Source: Alkalicoccus halolimnae (GTDB lineage Bacteria > Bacillota > Bacilli > Bacillales > Salisediminibacteriaceae). From it: 64,000 nt of DNA. Shown here piece by piece: positions 54,209 to 63,208 of the stretch. The notes under the pieces were generated by a model that searched no databases, was not told the origin of the DNA, and saw only the letters and a program-made list of their open reading frames with translations. The number at the start of each line of letters is the position of its first letter. The first letter of the stretch is position 1. The DNA lies in assembly GCF_008014775.2 (NCBI RefSeq), contig NZ_CP144914.1:3162001-3226000 (forward strand), read 5' to 3'. The translations under genes were made by a program, and so were the position numbers.

Positions 54209-54593
54209 CAGAGACCCCTCCCTTTTGATCACAGGCAACAGGAAAAAAAGCATCTTTTCCTGAAATGCTTTTTCTTGTACTTAAAGAACACAGCCTATCG
54301 GATACAAAAAATTTCGTCTATGGAGATGGGTGTACGTTATGATAAAGAAAGAAGCCTCAATGAGATTTCCGCTCAGATGTATACTTAATTATATTCCCCT
54401 TTTTAACAAATGAATGTATAAATGCCTGCACAACGGGAAATGTTGTAAAAGCACGCCTGTGATTGCCGCCGCATAAAGTTCAGCCACATATTCAGCCGGC
54501 TATTCTCCTATTTTCAGACGTTTTTAAGTGAAAAACGGCCTTGGGTAACTGAATGGGCTGCTTCAGCAGACGCTGAGGGAGGGTGTAAGGTCG

Positions 54594-54714
54594 TATTTCC
54601 ACCGTTTCTCCGTGTATTTCTGCCGCTCCTCATGTTATTTCCACTACTCGACGGCATAATTCCACCATAACCCACGATAATTTCACCACTTCTCAATAAT
54701 TCCGCCATTTCCGG
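54594..54714 (+). repeat. Degenerate tandem array, 21-bp period
   Basis: Six units: ATTTCCACCGTTTCTCCGTG, ATTTCTGCCGCTCCTCATGT, ATTTCCACTACTCGACGGCA, AATTCCACCATAACCCACGA, AATTTCACCACTTCTCA, AATTCCGCCATTTCCGG. The first four repeat at exactly 21 bases. It lies in the divergent gap between oatA-like and symporter genes; 54209-54590 shows nothing else I can support. Confidence 0.8.
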
Positions 54715-54897
54715 TCCCCCGTCCTCTCCCTTCCCACAACTTTATCGAAAAAATTTGTACACCCGGAGAGTAATGGTGATATACTAAAAATAAATGTTTG
54801 TGAAAACATTCACCAAGTCCCGTTGGAAAACCGCTGCTTCACAGGCAGCAGCAAGCTGCGGCCGGCTGGACTTTATTTATCGAAAGGGGAATACATA

Positions 54898-56109
54898 ATG
54901 AAGATTAATTTTCTTACGCAGATTTTTATCGCCTTTGTGCTGGCGGTGATTCTCGGCGCGGTCGTCGGTCCATCGATTGAGGTTGTTTCTCCGCTCGGGG
55001 ATGCCTTTCTCCGGCTGATTCAGTTTATTATCGCACCGCTCATTCTTGCCACGCTCGTCGTCGGGGTGGCTGGACACGGGGACTTGAAGCGTGTCGGGCG
55101 CATGGGTGGAAAAACCGTCGCCTATTACCTCGTGACGTCCGCCATTGCAATCTCGCTCGGTCTCGGAATGGGCTTTCTTTTTTCTCCCGGAGAAGGAGTC
55201 GACATTCCGACGGAGAGCATAGACGAATCCGCTGCCGAAACCGAAGGCACGGAGGGAATTGTCGATACGCTCTTAAACATTATTCCAACCAACCCATTTG
55301 AATCTCTCGTCGAAGGGAATATTCTGCAGATTATTTTCTTTGCGCTGTTTTTAGGGGTTGCCATTTCTGCAGTCGGAGAAAAAGCCCGTCCGGTACTGAC
55401 CTTTTTCGAAGCCTTCTCGGAAGTGATGTTTAAAATTACCGGACTCGTCATCATGCTCGCTCCGATCGGGGTATTCGGCCTTGTCGCACCGATTATCGGA
55501 ACTCACGGTCTAGGTGTGCTTCTGCCTCTGCTGCAGGTCATACTCGCCATGATTGCCGCATGTGTGATCCACGTTGTCGTTACGTACGGCATCGCTGTAA
55601 AAACACTCGGCAGAATGAGTCCGATTACGTTTATTAAAGGAATTGCGCCGGCTGCGATTTTTGCTTTCAGTTCTGCAAGCAGTGCCGGCACGCTTCCGCT
55701 CACCATTAAAAATACGACTGAAAATCTCGGTGTTTCAAAAGGAACGAGCAGCTTTGTCCTGCCGCTCGGAGCGACAATTAACATGGACGGCACCGCCATT
55801 TATCAAGGCGTGGCAGTCATCTTCATCGCCCAGTTTTACGGCATCGATCTCAGTGTCATGCAGCTGCTTACGGTGGTTCTCATCGCAACCCTCGCCTCCA
55901 TCGGTACAGCCGGCGTTCCCGGTGCCGGTCTGATTATGCTCACGCTCGTACTGACAAATATCGGACTGCCGCTTGAAGGCATTGCGCTGATTGCCGGTAT
56001 TGACCGGATTCTTGATATGTTCCGTACTTCTGTCAACGTTATCGGTGACGCTTCCGCTGCGGTCATCGTCGACCGGAAAGAGCCGATGGACGAAGAAAAA
56101 GCAGCTTGA
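54898..56109 (+). CDS. Dicarboxylate/amino acid:cation symporter (DAACS family)
   Basis: 403 residues from ATG 54898, eight bases after GAAAGGGG (the longer frame from 54823 has no ribosome site). Eight helices plus two re-entrant loops: FSSASSAGTLPLTIKNT and LGATINMDGTAIYQ are the substrate/cation signatures of GltT/DctA-type carriers. An acidic extracellular loop (about 105-125) is consistent with a saline habitat. Imports glutamate, aspartate or C4 acids with Na+ or H+. Confidence 0.93.
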   Translation: MKINFLTQIFIAFVLAVILGAVVGPSIEVVSPLGDAFLRLIQFIIAPLILATLVVGVAGHGDLKRVGRMGGKTVAYYLVTSAIAISLGLGMGFLFSPGEGVDIPTESIDESAAETEGTEGIVDTLLNIIPTNPFESLVEGNILQIIFFALFLGVAISAVGEKARPVLTFFEAFSEVMFKITGLVIMLAPIGVFGLVAPIIGTHGLGVLLPLLQVILAMIAACVIHVVVTYGIAVKTLGRMSPITFIKGIAPAAIFAFSSASSAGTLPLTIKNTTENLGVSKGTSSFVLPLGATINMDGTAIYQGVAVIFIAQFYGIDLSVMQLLTVVLIATLASIGTAGVPGAGLIMLTLVLTNIGLPLEGIALIAGIDRILDMFRTSVNVIGDASAAVIVDRKEPMDEEKAA

Positions 56110-56133
56110 CCGCAAGTAACGTAAAAGAAAAGA

Positions 56134-56168
56134 GAAGCTCCATGACGCCAAACCGTCATGGAGCTTTA
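56134..56168 (+). terminator. Terminator after the symporter gene
   Basis: Perfect 13-bp stem AAGCTCCATGACG / CGTCATGGAGCTT, six-base loop; the U-run is short. Confidence 0.7.
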
Positions 56169-56300
56169 GAGTGTTGATTAAGTAAAGAAAGAAGTATATG
56201 TATTCTATTCCTTGTATTTTCTCTTCCGCTTACCGGCGGAAGCCTGCCGTGGGGCTTGTCTTCAACTCCGGTTTCTCTATACCTGCCGGAGACCCAAACA

Positions 56301-56328
56301 AAAAAAGCCGTCCAAAGGCGGCCTTTAT
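56301..56328 (-). terminator. Terminator after the epimerase gene
   Basis: Minus-strand GCCGCC / GGACGGC-type stem followed by seven T, overlapping the stop codon region. Confidence 0.65.
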
Positions 56329-57248
56329 TTCTGCTGATAATACTCCATCGTCCTCTTAAGCCCCTCCGCCAGAGACACCTTGGGACTCCAGCCGGCTGCT
56401 TCGTGAAGGCGCTGATACGAAAGAAAGCTGTGGCGGATATCACCCGGCCGGGGGTCTCCGTGATCCGGTTCAGGATCTTTTCCAGCTGCACGGCTCAGCT
56501 GCTGAAGAAGCTCGTTAATGCTCGTCTGCGTCTCAGAACTGACGTTATAAACACCGCGGACCGTTTCTTTATTAAGAGCTTCAATGACAGCCTCTGCCAC
56601 GTCTTTTACGTAGACAAAGTCGCGTGTCTGCCCGCCGTCTCCCTGAATATATACCTGCCTTCCTGCAAGAAGAGCCTCGCAGAAAATCGTAATAACCCCT
56701 GCTTCGGTGTCGACGGTCTGCCGAGGTCCATAGACGTTCGCAAAGCGAAGCGCAGCGGTGCGGATTGAATAAAGCCTCGCATAGGACTGAATATACTGCT
56801 CCGCTCCAAGCTTTGAAGTTCCATACGGAGAGAGCGGCTCTTTCGGAGACACTTCCATAATCGGAAGTCTGTCCACATCCCCGTAAACAGCCGCGGAAGA
56901 GGCAGAAACGAACCGGCTTACCCCCGTCTTTCTCGCTGCTTCGAGCATATGGACAGTACCTAGAATATTGATAGACAGATCCTCTTCCGGTTTTTCGAGC
57001 GACGGACCGACTTTACTCTGCGCCGCCAGATGAATAATGCCGTCCGGCTGATGACGGGCAACTGACTGTTCTACAAGCTCTTTATCGCGGATATCCCCTT
57101 TAATGAACAGCGCTTCCGGCGGAATATTGCCAGCCGTTCCGGTCGTCAGGCTGTCGTAAACGACGACACGGTCCCCACGTGAGAGCAGCCGCTCAACGAC
57201 GTGGGAACCGATAAATCCGGCTCCGCCTGTTACAAAAATAGTCTGCAT
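56325..57248 (-). CDS. NAD-dependent nucleotide-sugar epimerase/dehydratase
   Basis: 307 residues, extended SDR. NAD motif GGAGFIG (8-14), catalytic Ser/Tyr/Lys (SSAAVYG; YGTSK), and RFANVYGPRQ. Most like UDP-glucose/UDP-GlcNAc 4-epimerases. It starts about 27 bases after the sugar phosphotransferase gene and probably supplies its sugar nucleotide. Substrate uncertain. Confidence 0.9.
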   Translation of the reverse strand: MQTIFVTGGAGFIGSHVVERLLSRGDRVVVYDSLTTGTAGNIPPEALFIKGDIRDKELVEQSVARHQPDGIIHLAAQSKVGPSLEKPEEDLSINILGTVHMLEAARKTGVSRFVSASSAAVYGDVDRLPIMEVSPKEPLSPYGTSKLGAEQYIQSYARLYSIRTAALRFANVYGPRQTVDTEAGVITIFCEALLAGRQVYIQGDGGQTRDFVYVKDVAEAVIEALNKETVRGVYNVSSETQTSINELLQQLSRAAGKDPEPDHGDPRPGDIRHSFLSYQRLHEAAGWSPKVSLAEGLKRTMEYYQQK

Positions 57249-57275
57249 ATAAAAAGCCCTTTCTTCAAACCGAAT

Positions 57276-58688
57276 CTAAAAGTTCAGCGATGAATTCTTT
57301 CTTCTTGATGGATCGTCTTTCTTATTCTCTTCCGGAAGTTCCAGCTTTTTAGACTGATCATCCCATCCCCCTTCCGACTTTGATTTATCGAAAACGACAA
57401 GGCACGTTTTTAACAGAATAATGATATCAAGCCAGAGACTGTAGTTGCGGATATAGTAAAGGTCGAAGCGGAGCTTATCCTCTGCATCCGTCGTATATTT
57501 CCCCATAACCTGCGCATACCCGGTGATCCCGGGTTTTACACGGTTCCGGTAGCTATAGTGGTAATACTTCTGCGTGAGCTCCTTAATGAAAAACTCCCGC
57601 TCCGGCCGCGGACCGACCAGGGACATGTCGCCTTTTAACACGTTAAAAAGCTGCGGCAGCTCATCAAGACGTGTGGACCGGATAAGCTTGCCGACTTTCG
57701 TGATCCGTTTGTCATCGGATGACGCAAGAATAGGACCGGTTGTGCTTTCCGCTCCCTGAATCATCGAACGGAATTTGTAGATCGTAAACGGCCGGTTATT
57801 TTTCCCGAGCCGCTCCTGTGAATAAATGATATCTGCTTTTGGATCTTCCAGTTTAACCATTACTGCCGTAATAATAAGCGCCGGCGATGCGAGTATGATA
57901 AGTGTGAGCGATGACAGAAAGTCAAACACGCGCTTGAGAAACACCTTATCCCACGTGAGCAGGAAAGGACGCACCCCCATAACGAGCGTATCCTCCATCG
58001 GAGAAGTCGTCGATTTCTGCAGCAGCAGTTCGTACAGCTCCGGAATCACATAAACAACTTTATTCCGCTCCATCGCATAGTAAATGATCTGTGATTTTTT
58101 CTCTTTGGAAATATCTGTTGCCAGTACGACAAAGTCGACTTCATCCAAATAGTAATGAAGCTCCTCCATCGGAATATGTTCCGATACGTGCCGCACCTCT
58201 GTGCCTTTCAGCATCGGGTGGCGGATTTTATAAAGCAGCTTCGACGTACTTTCCCCATCCCCGATGAGAAGCACCTTGCCGATTTTACTGCCCCGCGTTA
58301 CTTTCAAGTAAAGAACTTTGAAAATTACCATAAGGAACACCGTGAACACGCTCGCAATCAGGACGACCGAACGCGGCATTGCGAACTCGCGGAACAAGTA
58401 GGACGCAGCCATCGTGAAAAACGTCATGAGTGCTGTTGCCACAAGAATTTTGCGGACGATATCGCTTAAAGTATGCTTTCGGTCCAGGCTGTAAAGCTCA
58501 TAGACAGAAATGAAAAACAGCCCGATCAGCAGAATCCACGGAAGAAGTGAAATAAACGCATCCCAGTTCCGGCCCGGAAAATCGAGATAACGGATATAAA
58601 ACGCGCTGATATAGGCAATTAAAATACAAAGTAAATCCCCTAAAATAATTAGAAATTTATGTTTCCTGGTGTCAGCCATGCTATACAT
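57276..58688 (-). CDS. Undecaprenyl-phosphate sugar phosphotransferase (initiating enzyme)
   Basis: 470 residues from ATG 58688, seven bases after AGAGG; an ATG at 58742 is possible but has a weak site. Four to five N-terminal helices, a CoA-binding-like middle domain (KVLLIGDGESTSKLLYKI), and the C-terminal bacterial sugar transferase domain (about 270-445: KRVFDFLSS, IYKFRSM, RLDELPQLFNVLKGDMSLVG, PRPE). Transfers the first sugar phosphate to the lipid carrier for exopolysaccharide or wall polymer. Confidence 0.92.
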   Translation of the reverse strand: MYSMADTRKHKFLIILGDLLCILIAYISAFYIRYLDFPGRNWDAFISLLPWILLIGLFFISVYELYSLDRKHTLSDIVRKILVATALMTFFTMAASYLFREFAMPRSVVLIASVFTVFLMVIFKVLYLKVTRGSKIGKVLLIGDGESTSKLLYKIRHPMLKGTEVRHVSEHIPMEELHYYLDEVDFVVLATDISKEKKSQIIYYAMERNKVVYVIPELYELLLQKSTTSPMEDTLVMGVRPFLLTWDKVFLKRVFDFLSSLTLIILASPALIITAVMVKLEDPKADIIYSQERLGKNNRPFTIYKFRSMIQGAESTTGPILASSDDKRITKVGKLIRSTRLDELPQLFNVLKGDMSLVGPRPEREFFIKELTQKYYHYSYRNRVKPGITGYAQVMGKYTTDAEDKLRFDLYYIRNYSLWLDIIILLKTCLVVFDKSKSEGGWDDQSKKLELPEENKKDDPSRRKNSSLNF

Positions 58689-58799
58689 GTTAAAACCTCT
58701 CTCTATATCCCCCATTGCATCCACTATTGCAGCGTTGTTCATGCTCTTTTCATTATAGTGGTTTTAGGGGAGGTATGCTACTTTTTTTGGGAAATTGAT

Positions 58800-59023
58800 A
58801 CGTTAAAGTAACAGACGACAATTGGGAGGAAATGTTACAAAGAGATTCAGTACGACCTAAAAAAGCGCTCTCCATTTTGAAGATATTTGTCCGGCTGCTT
58901 CCCGCCGTGGGCGTTTTTTCACAGATGAGCTTCCCGCTTATTGCAGCGGGTTTTTATTTAATCCTGATAAAAGTCTCTAAGGAGAAAGTCGAAAGCATGA
59001 AACTATATTCCAGCGATTTCAAA
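58800..59023. other. Intergenic region with a lone plus-strand terminator-like hairpin
   Basis: CCCGCT-TATTGC-AGCGGG followed by TTTTTATTT at 58933-58959 reads as a plus-strand terminator, but no plus-strand gene precedes it. A small RNA from about 58800, or chance, could explain it. The frame at 58832 runs through the hairpin and into the 3' end of the next gene and is not convincing. Confidence 0.4.
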
Positions 59024-59052
59024 ACAAAAAGCCGGGACTATTTCACCCGGCC
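59024..59052 (-). terminator. Terminator after the YheC/D-like gene
   Basis: GCCGGG / CCCGGC stem with five T on the minus strand. Confidence 0.8.
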
Positions 59053-59071
59053 TGCTGAATTAATTTTTTTA

Positions 59072-60154
59072 TTATGGTTTTTCTTTTACTGTTTCAGCTT
59101 TTGGAATTTTTGCAGACGTTTCTTCGAGGTATTCATAATACTGTGCTCTTGCTTCAGCAATTTCCAATTCGAAAAATTTTGTCCCGGGTGAAGTATTCAC
59201 TTCAAAAAACCATAAACTTCCATTCGGCTCAATGCCAATATCTATCCCCATCGAATCAATTGGAAAATCGTAAAACTGCTGCACACAGGGAGGGAGATTT
59301 TCAGCAATATCAATCAGATTTTTTTTAATTTCCTGACCTCTGTCCCCAAACTGAACCTCCAAGAAAGAATCCCATTCGCTGACTGCTCCTCCTTGATTTA
59401 CATTGGATGTGATTGCATTACTCATCCCAATTCTCGGAAGAAGGGTAATCCACTTCCACTTCCCATTTTTAGCCCGTCTCGTGTGTATCCGAATATCAAA
59501 TGGATGATCTTCCTTCGTGCGGGATTTAATAAATGGCTGGACCAGGTATTTACGTTTTTTAAACTGTTCTTCTGTCATGGTTTCCATCTCTTTTTCCGAC
59601 AATAATTCTGATTTCCTGTCTGTATGAAGATTATACCCATCGTTTGATTTTTCCGCCTCATAAATGCGTTTACCCTGATTTCCCTTCGACGGCTTCAAAA
59701 TAACTTCCTTGTATTCTGTGAGGAAATCATCGATATCTTTCTTAGAATGAACCATTCTGTATGGAATCAATATATGTTTAAATGTACCGTCTTTTTCCAG
59801 CATCTCATATATCTCATTTTTTGACCCGATTCTATGTGTGGTCATAATACAATGCTTTTCAAGTTCTTCGTGCAGCTCTTTCGTGTCTTTCGTCGGGAGA
59901 GAATTATCGACTACTGAAGGGTAATCCACGCTTTTACGTACCCATTCATCTCTTACTAAAAAAAAGCCATTTATTTTTTTACTTTCCATGTTCACGTCCT
60001 GGGGTCTGAAATAAAAAAACTCAATCCCATAATGGCTGCAGGCTACGGCTACGGATCTTGCAGATTTAGAAGGTTTGGTCCGCCTTCGAAGCATGCCGAC
60101 TTTCAAAAGTGGACCTGCGGACTTTGCGTTATGTTCAGTATATTGTTTACTCAC
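59072..60154 (-). CDS. YheC/YheD-type ATP-grasp protein
   Basis: 360 residues from GTG 60154 after AGGAGG. N-terminal strand-rich region (VGMLRRRTKPSKSARSVAVA, GIEFFYFRPQDV), then an ATP-grasp fold (about 110-345) with VILKPSKGNQGKRI, YLVQPFI, FDIRIHTRR and FFEVNTSPG (metal/ATP ligands). YheC/D proteins are known as spore-coat-associated; ATP-grasp enzymes join a carboxyl group to an amine, so peptide or polymer amidation is possible. The neighbouring gene also encodes an ATP-grasp domain. Confidence 0.87.
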   Translation of the reverse strand: MSKQYTEHNAKSAGPLLKVGMLRRRTKPSKSARSVAVACSHYGIEFFYFRPQDVNMESKKINGFFLVRDEWVRKSVDYPSVVDNSLPTKDTKELHEELEKHCIMTTHRIGSKNEIYEMLEKDGTFKHILIPYRMVHSKKDIDDFLTEYKEVILKPSKGNQGKRIYEAEKSNDGYNLHTDRKSELLSEKEMETMTEEQFKKRKYLVQPFIKSRTKEDHPFDIRIHTRRAKNGKWKWITLLPRIGMSNAITSNVNQGGAVSEWDSFLEVQFGDRGQEIKKNLIDIAENLPPCVQQFYDFPIDSMGIDIGIEPNGSLWFFEVNTSPGTKFFELEIAEARAQYYEYLEETSAKIPKAETVKEKP

Positions 60155-60239
60155 GTCACTTACCTCCTGTGTACTAACATTCTATCATTCTACTATACAA
60201 GTTCATGCCAATCCCGGCAGCGCTTTCATGTTTTTGTCT

Positions 60240-60270
60240 AATAAACCGCCTTTATTCAGGGCGGTTTATT
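60240..60270 (-). terminator. Terminator after the CapA/ATP-grasp gene
   Basis: AAACCGCC / GGCGGTTT stem followed by TTATT on the minus strand, immediately after the stop. Confidence 0.65.
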
Positions 60271-62412
60271 TTATCGGACGGAAACTTCTTCATTCGTTTT
60301 ATTGTTAATTATCCTTTTCGTAATATGAGAAACAACTTCTTCTGTCAAATCACCGAAAATCGGTTTCTGCGAAGCAAGCTGGTACAGCCAGGTCACTCCG
60401 TGGACGTTCATTTCGATAAAGACAGGCTTTCCATCTTCCCCTGCCGCAATATCCCAGGATATATAATCGTGATACGGGACCTGTTCATGCAGCTCTTTCA
60501 CGAAATCTATAAAGAGAGCAAAATCCGGGATAACCGCTTCCGTTTCTGCAAACGAATAGCCGCTCGTCGGATGTTCGGTATATTTAACCGCATGTTCATT
60601 TACTCCGAAGGACAGCAGCTGCCCTTCATCATTTACTCCAACACAGAGGCCGCCTGCTCCAGCATTATCTTTCACACTTCCCCCGGCCCCAAAACGGGCA
60701 AACGTCAGAAGATAATGAATCTCCCCCTTCCAGCGCAGCGTCACCATTCTTAATGAATTTACAGAGCTTGGATGAGGGGAAGCCAGTATTTTATGCTGGC
60801 GGATCGTTTCCTGTACGATAAACTCCCTTCCCAGCAGCTCTTCCAATTGACGAATACTCATTCTTTCATCCTTTAAATATAATTCCTTTCCAACTACGTT
60901 TATTTTATAGATGCCCTTACCATTATTCGTAGTTGTCGGCTTCATGATCATATCTTCCCCATGATCAACAAGCACGTTTTCTGCCTCCTTTTCCGACAGA
61001 ATTTGATAATCGGCATCAAAATAGGCTCCCTTTATCCGCCTCAGGACTGTTGCCGGTTTGTTTTCCGTTTGAATCAGCTTGTCGTAAATATTTTTATCCT
61101 TATACATGTTCATCGTTTTTTCCGTATTGAAATAGGGGATAAAAATTTCTTTCATAATGTTAAATGGCACGAGCCGTTCCTCTGTTCGTCCCGTCAGATT
61201 ACGGAACGCCTCGTGAATCGTTACGTTGATATTTTTACCGTAAATCCGCTTCCAGTAGATCTGCACTTTTGCAATTTCCTCCGCGCTGATCGAATCAAGA
61301 AGTCCGGCGCTTTTATATTTTTTATAAACGGGTCTGTTTATTTTTATTCCAAACGTTGTCAGCGGATTACTGGATTCTCTCACTTCTACAGCACCCTGAT
61401 CATTCAGTCTGAATTGAACCGGTTCACTGTCAGGAGGCGCGTTTTCTGTCAAATAATCGAGAAAGCGCTGGGTCCCTTTACGGGATAAAGGTTTCGTTTT
61501 AAAATCCGTCTTTTTATTGTTTGAAAGATACGGAATCAGATTGATATCCACAGAGAAGCTTTCATCTTCTTTTATAATAATTTCCGCGAGACAACTGTAA
61601 GCGGGAGTTTCCGACTGCTCATATTTTCCAAACGAATTGTAAACCGCATTCCCCGTCGAATAAATGATATACGCTCCAGCGTGCTTTTCCACCGTGCCTG
61701 CAGCATGAGTACCATGTCCTATAATCAGATCTGCTCCAGCTTCTGCCGCTTCTCTTGCCGGTTCGATAACAGTACGCTGCGTGCCTGCAGTTTCATAATC
61801 ATGATTTATCCAGTGAGGAGAAACGATAATATACGCATGTGAATCATTGTTTTTAATCGAGATGATCTCTTTTTTGATCTCCTCTACCGATTTCACATGC
61901 ACACCTGCTTTTTCTGTATCCGCCCGATACTTGATGATCCTTTTATCCATTTCTTCCTCTATAACAGCAGCGATCACATAAATATTTTTGTCTGCTGCTT
62001 TCATGACAGGGGCAGGCAGTTCTTTCTCTACTTTTCCATACCCAAGAAGGTCGAAGGAAGCAGCTTCGAGAAGCGATACGCTCTCCGAAGCCCCTCTATG
62101 ACGCCCTGCCTGATCATTTGCATAGGTAATATGGGTTACACCGAGTCTCTTCAGTTCCGTCATTGTCCGATCCGCATCGTCCCAGCTGCTTTTCGGCTTT
62201 TTTTCAGCCGGAACCTCGGAGGACTGATCCAGTAAAACGGTCTCCAGATTAATGAGAAAAAAATCCGGGTTTCCAGCCAGTTTTTTAAAACCAGCTGTAA
62301 AAGACTGCGGGTTTTCCTCCAGTTGTACCAGACGTTTCTGACGCCCGGGTTTATGAAAGTAATAGTCTCCCAGGGAAAAATCTCCTGCGAAAAGTAACCG
62401 TTTTTCCTGCAT
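60271..62412 (-). CDS. CapA-like metallophosphatase fused to a sugar-transfer-associated ATP-grasp domain
   Basis: 713 residues; start after AGGAGGG. The N-terminal half (about 1-300) matches the CapA/PgsA poly-glutamate capsule domain: LLFAGDFSLGD, FFLINLETVLLD, IIVSPHWI, GADLIIGHGTHAAGTVEKHA, IYSTGNAVYN. After a linker (about 300-400), the C-terminal half matches the ATPgrasp_ST type: MIMKPTTTNNGKGIYKI, FIVQETI, PSSVNSLRMVTLR, GSVKDNAGAGGLCVGV and FIEMNVHG. No signal peptide, so it is probably cytoplasmic or peripheral, unlike membrane-anchored CapA. The fusion suggests a single enzyme in making or amidating an acidic peptide or glycopolymer of the envelope (inferred). Confidence 0.85.
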   Translation of the reverse strand: MQEKRLLFAGDFSLGDYYFHKPGRQKRLVQLEENPQSFTAGFKKLAGNPDFFLINLETVLLDQSSEVPAEKKPKSSWDDADRTMTELKRLGVTHITYANDQAGRHRGASESVSLLEAASFDLLGYGKVEKELPAPVMKAADKNIYVIAAVIEEEMDKRIIKYRADTEKAGVHVKSVEEIKKEIISIKNNDSHAYIIVSPHWINHDYETAGTQRTVIEPAREAAEAGADLIIGHGTHAAGTVEKHAGAYIIYSTGNAVYNSFGKYEQSETPAYSCLAEIIIKEDESFSVDINLIPYLSNNKKTDFKTKPLSRKGTQRFLDYLTENAPPDSEPVQFRLNDQGAVEVRESSNPLTTFGIKINRPVYKKYKSAGLLDSISAEEIAKVQIYWKRIYGKNINVTIHEAFRNLTGRTEERLVPFNIMKEIFIPYFNTEKTMNMYKDKNIYDKLIQTENKPATVLRRIKGAYFDADYQILSEKEAENVLVDHGEDMIMKPTTTNNGKGIYKINVVGKELYLKDERMSIRQLEELLGREFIVQETIRQHKILASPHPSSVNSLRMVTLRWKGEIHYLLTFARFGAGGSVKDNAGAGGLCVGVNDEGQLLSFGVNEHAVKYTEHPTSGYSFAETEAVIPDFALFIDFVKELHEQVPYHDYISWDIAAGEDGKPVFIEMNVHGVTWLYQLASQKPIFGDLTEEVVSHITKRIINNKTNEEVSVR

Positions 62413-62464
62413 AATTCGTCCCTCCTGTTTTTCATAGAAACTCTGCTTCTTTCCGGTGCTGCCG

Positions 62465-62770
62465 TTCGGAAAAGATGAAGCTGCGGCTCTGCTTTAGAGG
62501 AGATCTTCAGGTGAGCTTACGTCCTGTACGACCTTCCGCTCTTATTCCAGAGGATATTTCCGCTTCGATGTTTGTAAACCAAATAATAGGCCTGTCTTTC
62601 TGGAAACGAATCTCTTTTTATGAAGGCTGCCTTGAGAATAATACATCTATTATGAGGAATTCCTTTTTGGTCCTCGTCCGCCTTCGTTTCCATGAAGACC
62701 AGCCCGCGGGACTGAATCCGTTTGAAACGGAGATCTTATCGAATCTTCGTGTTTACCCGTACTAATATGT
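62465..62770. repeat. Decayed R2/R3-like modules
   Basis: 62480-62575 resembles inverted R2 (GAAGCTGCGGCTCTGC, GAGGAGATCTTCAGG, TTACGTCCTGTACGACCTTC, ATATTTCCGCTTCGA). 62680-62755 has GTCCGCCTTCGTTTCCATGA and CGCGGGACTGAAT of an R3/R1 type. Much diverged. Confidence 0.5.
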
Positions 62771-62814
62771 ATGATGAAATTCATTCATCTATATACCAAA
62801 AATGAAGCAGAGTT

Positions 62815-63017
62815 TTCTTTATTAGATTGAAGATCCTGCTCTGTCTTTTTACCGTAAGCTGCAGGGCACATGGTGCGACTACAGGGCGATGAAGGACGAG
62901 CCCCACTCCGCCCCCGACGGAAGGGAGGAAGGAATTAGCTGAGGCCGGCCCTGCGCCCCCATGGAAACGAAAGCGCACGTTCATCGATTTTCTACTTTAT
63001 TTTCAAGGCAGCCTTTC
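62815..63017 (+). repeat. R1 intergenic element
   Basis: TTTCTTTATTAGATTGAAGA, TTTTTACCGTAAGCTGCAGG, GCACATGGTGCGACTAC, AGGACGAGCCCCACTCC, GACGGAAGGGAGGAAGGAAT, TAGCTGAGGCCGGCCC, CATGGAAACGAAAGCGCACG, TTTATTTTCAAGGCAGCC. Antisense to the minus-strand gene that ends at 63209, about 190 bases away. Confidence 0.8.
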
Positions 63018-63034
63018 CCTAAGCGAACGGCGGG

Positions 63035-63130
63035 GTCTCCGTCGGGATCAAGCAACGTCGGAAGATTCTCTTTGGAGAAGCCGGACTTCCCCAAAAACAG
63101 CGGAAAGCATCCGCTGGTGAGCGCAGGAAA
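63035..63130. repeat. Short GC-rich module between R1 and the partial gene
   Basis: GGCGGGGTCTCCGTCGGGAT, CGTCGGAAGATTCTC, AACAGCGGAAAGCATCCGCT. It shares the GAAGATTC and GCGGAAAGC-TCCG blocks of R3 but is distinct. Confidence 0.45.
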
Positions 63131-63208
63131 AAAGAGAGAAGCTGTTTATAGAGAATACCGGAACACTATTTTGATGAGAAGAATTTCTCTGAATTCGGAA
63201 CAACTTCC

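Noticed and set aside
54823..54897. Upstream start for the symporter, adding 25 residues
   Set aside because: No ribosome site; the extension (CFTGSSKLRPAGL) is not membrane-like, and ATG 54898 has a good site.
58832..59191. Plus-strand frame of 119 codons with partly hydrophobic product
   Set aside because: It overlaps the terminator and 3' end of the YheC/D-like gene, passes through a terminator-like hairpin, and its ribosome site is two bases from the ATG.
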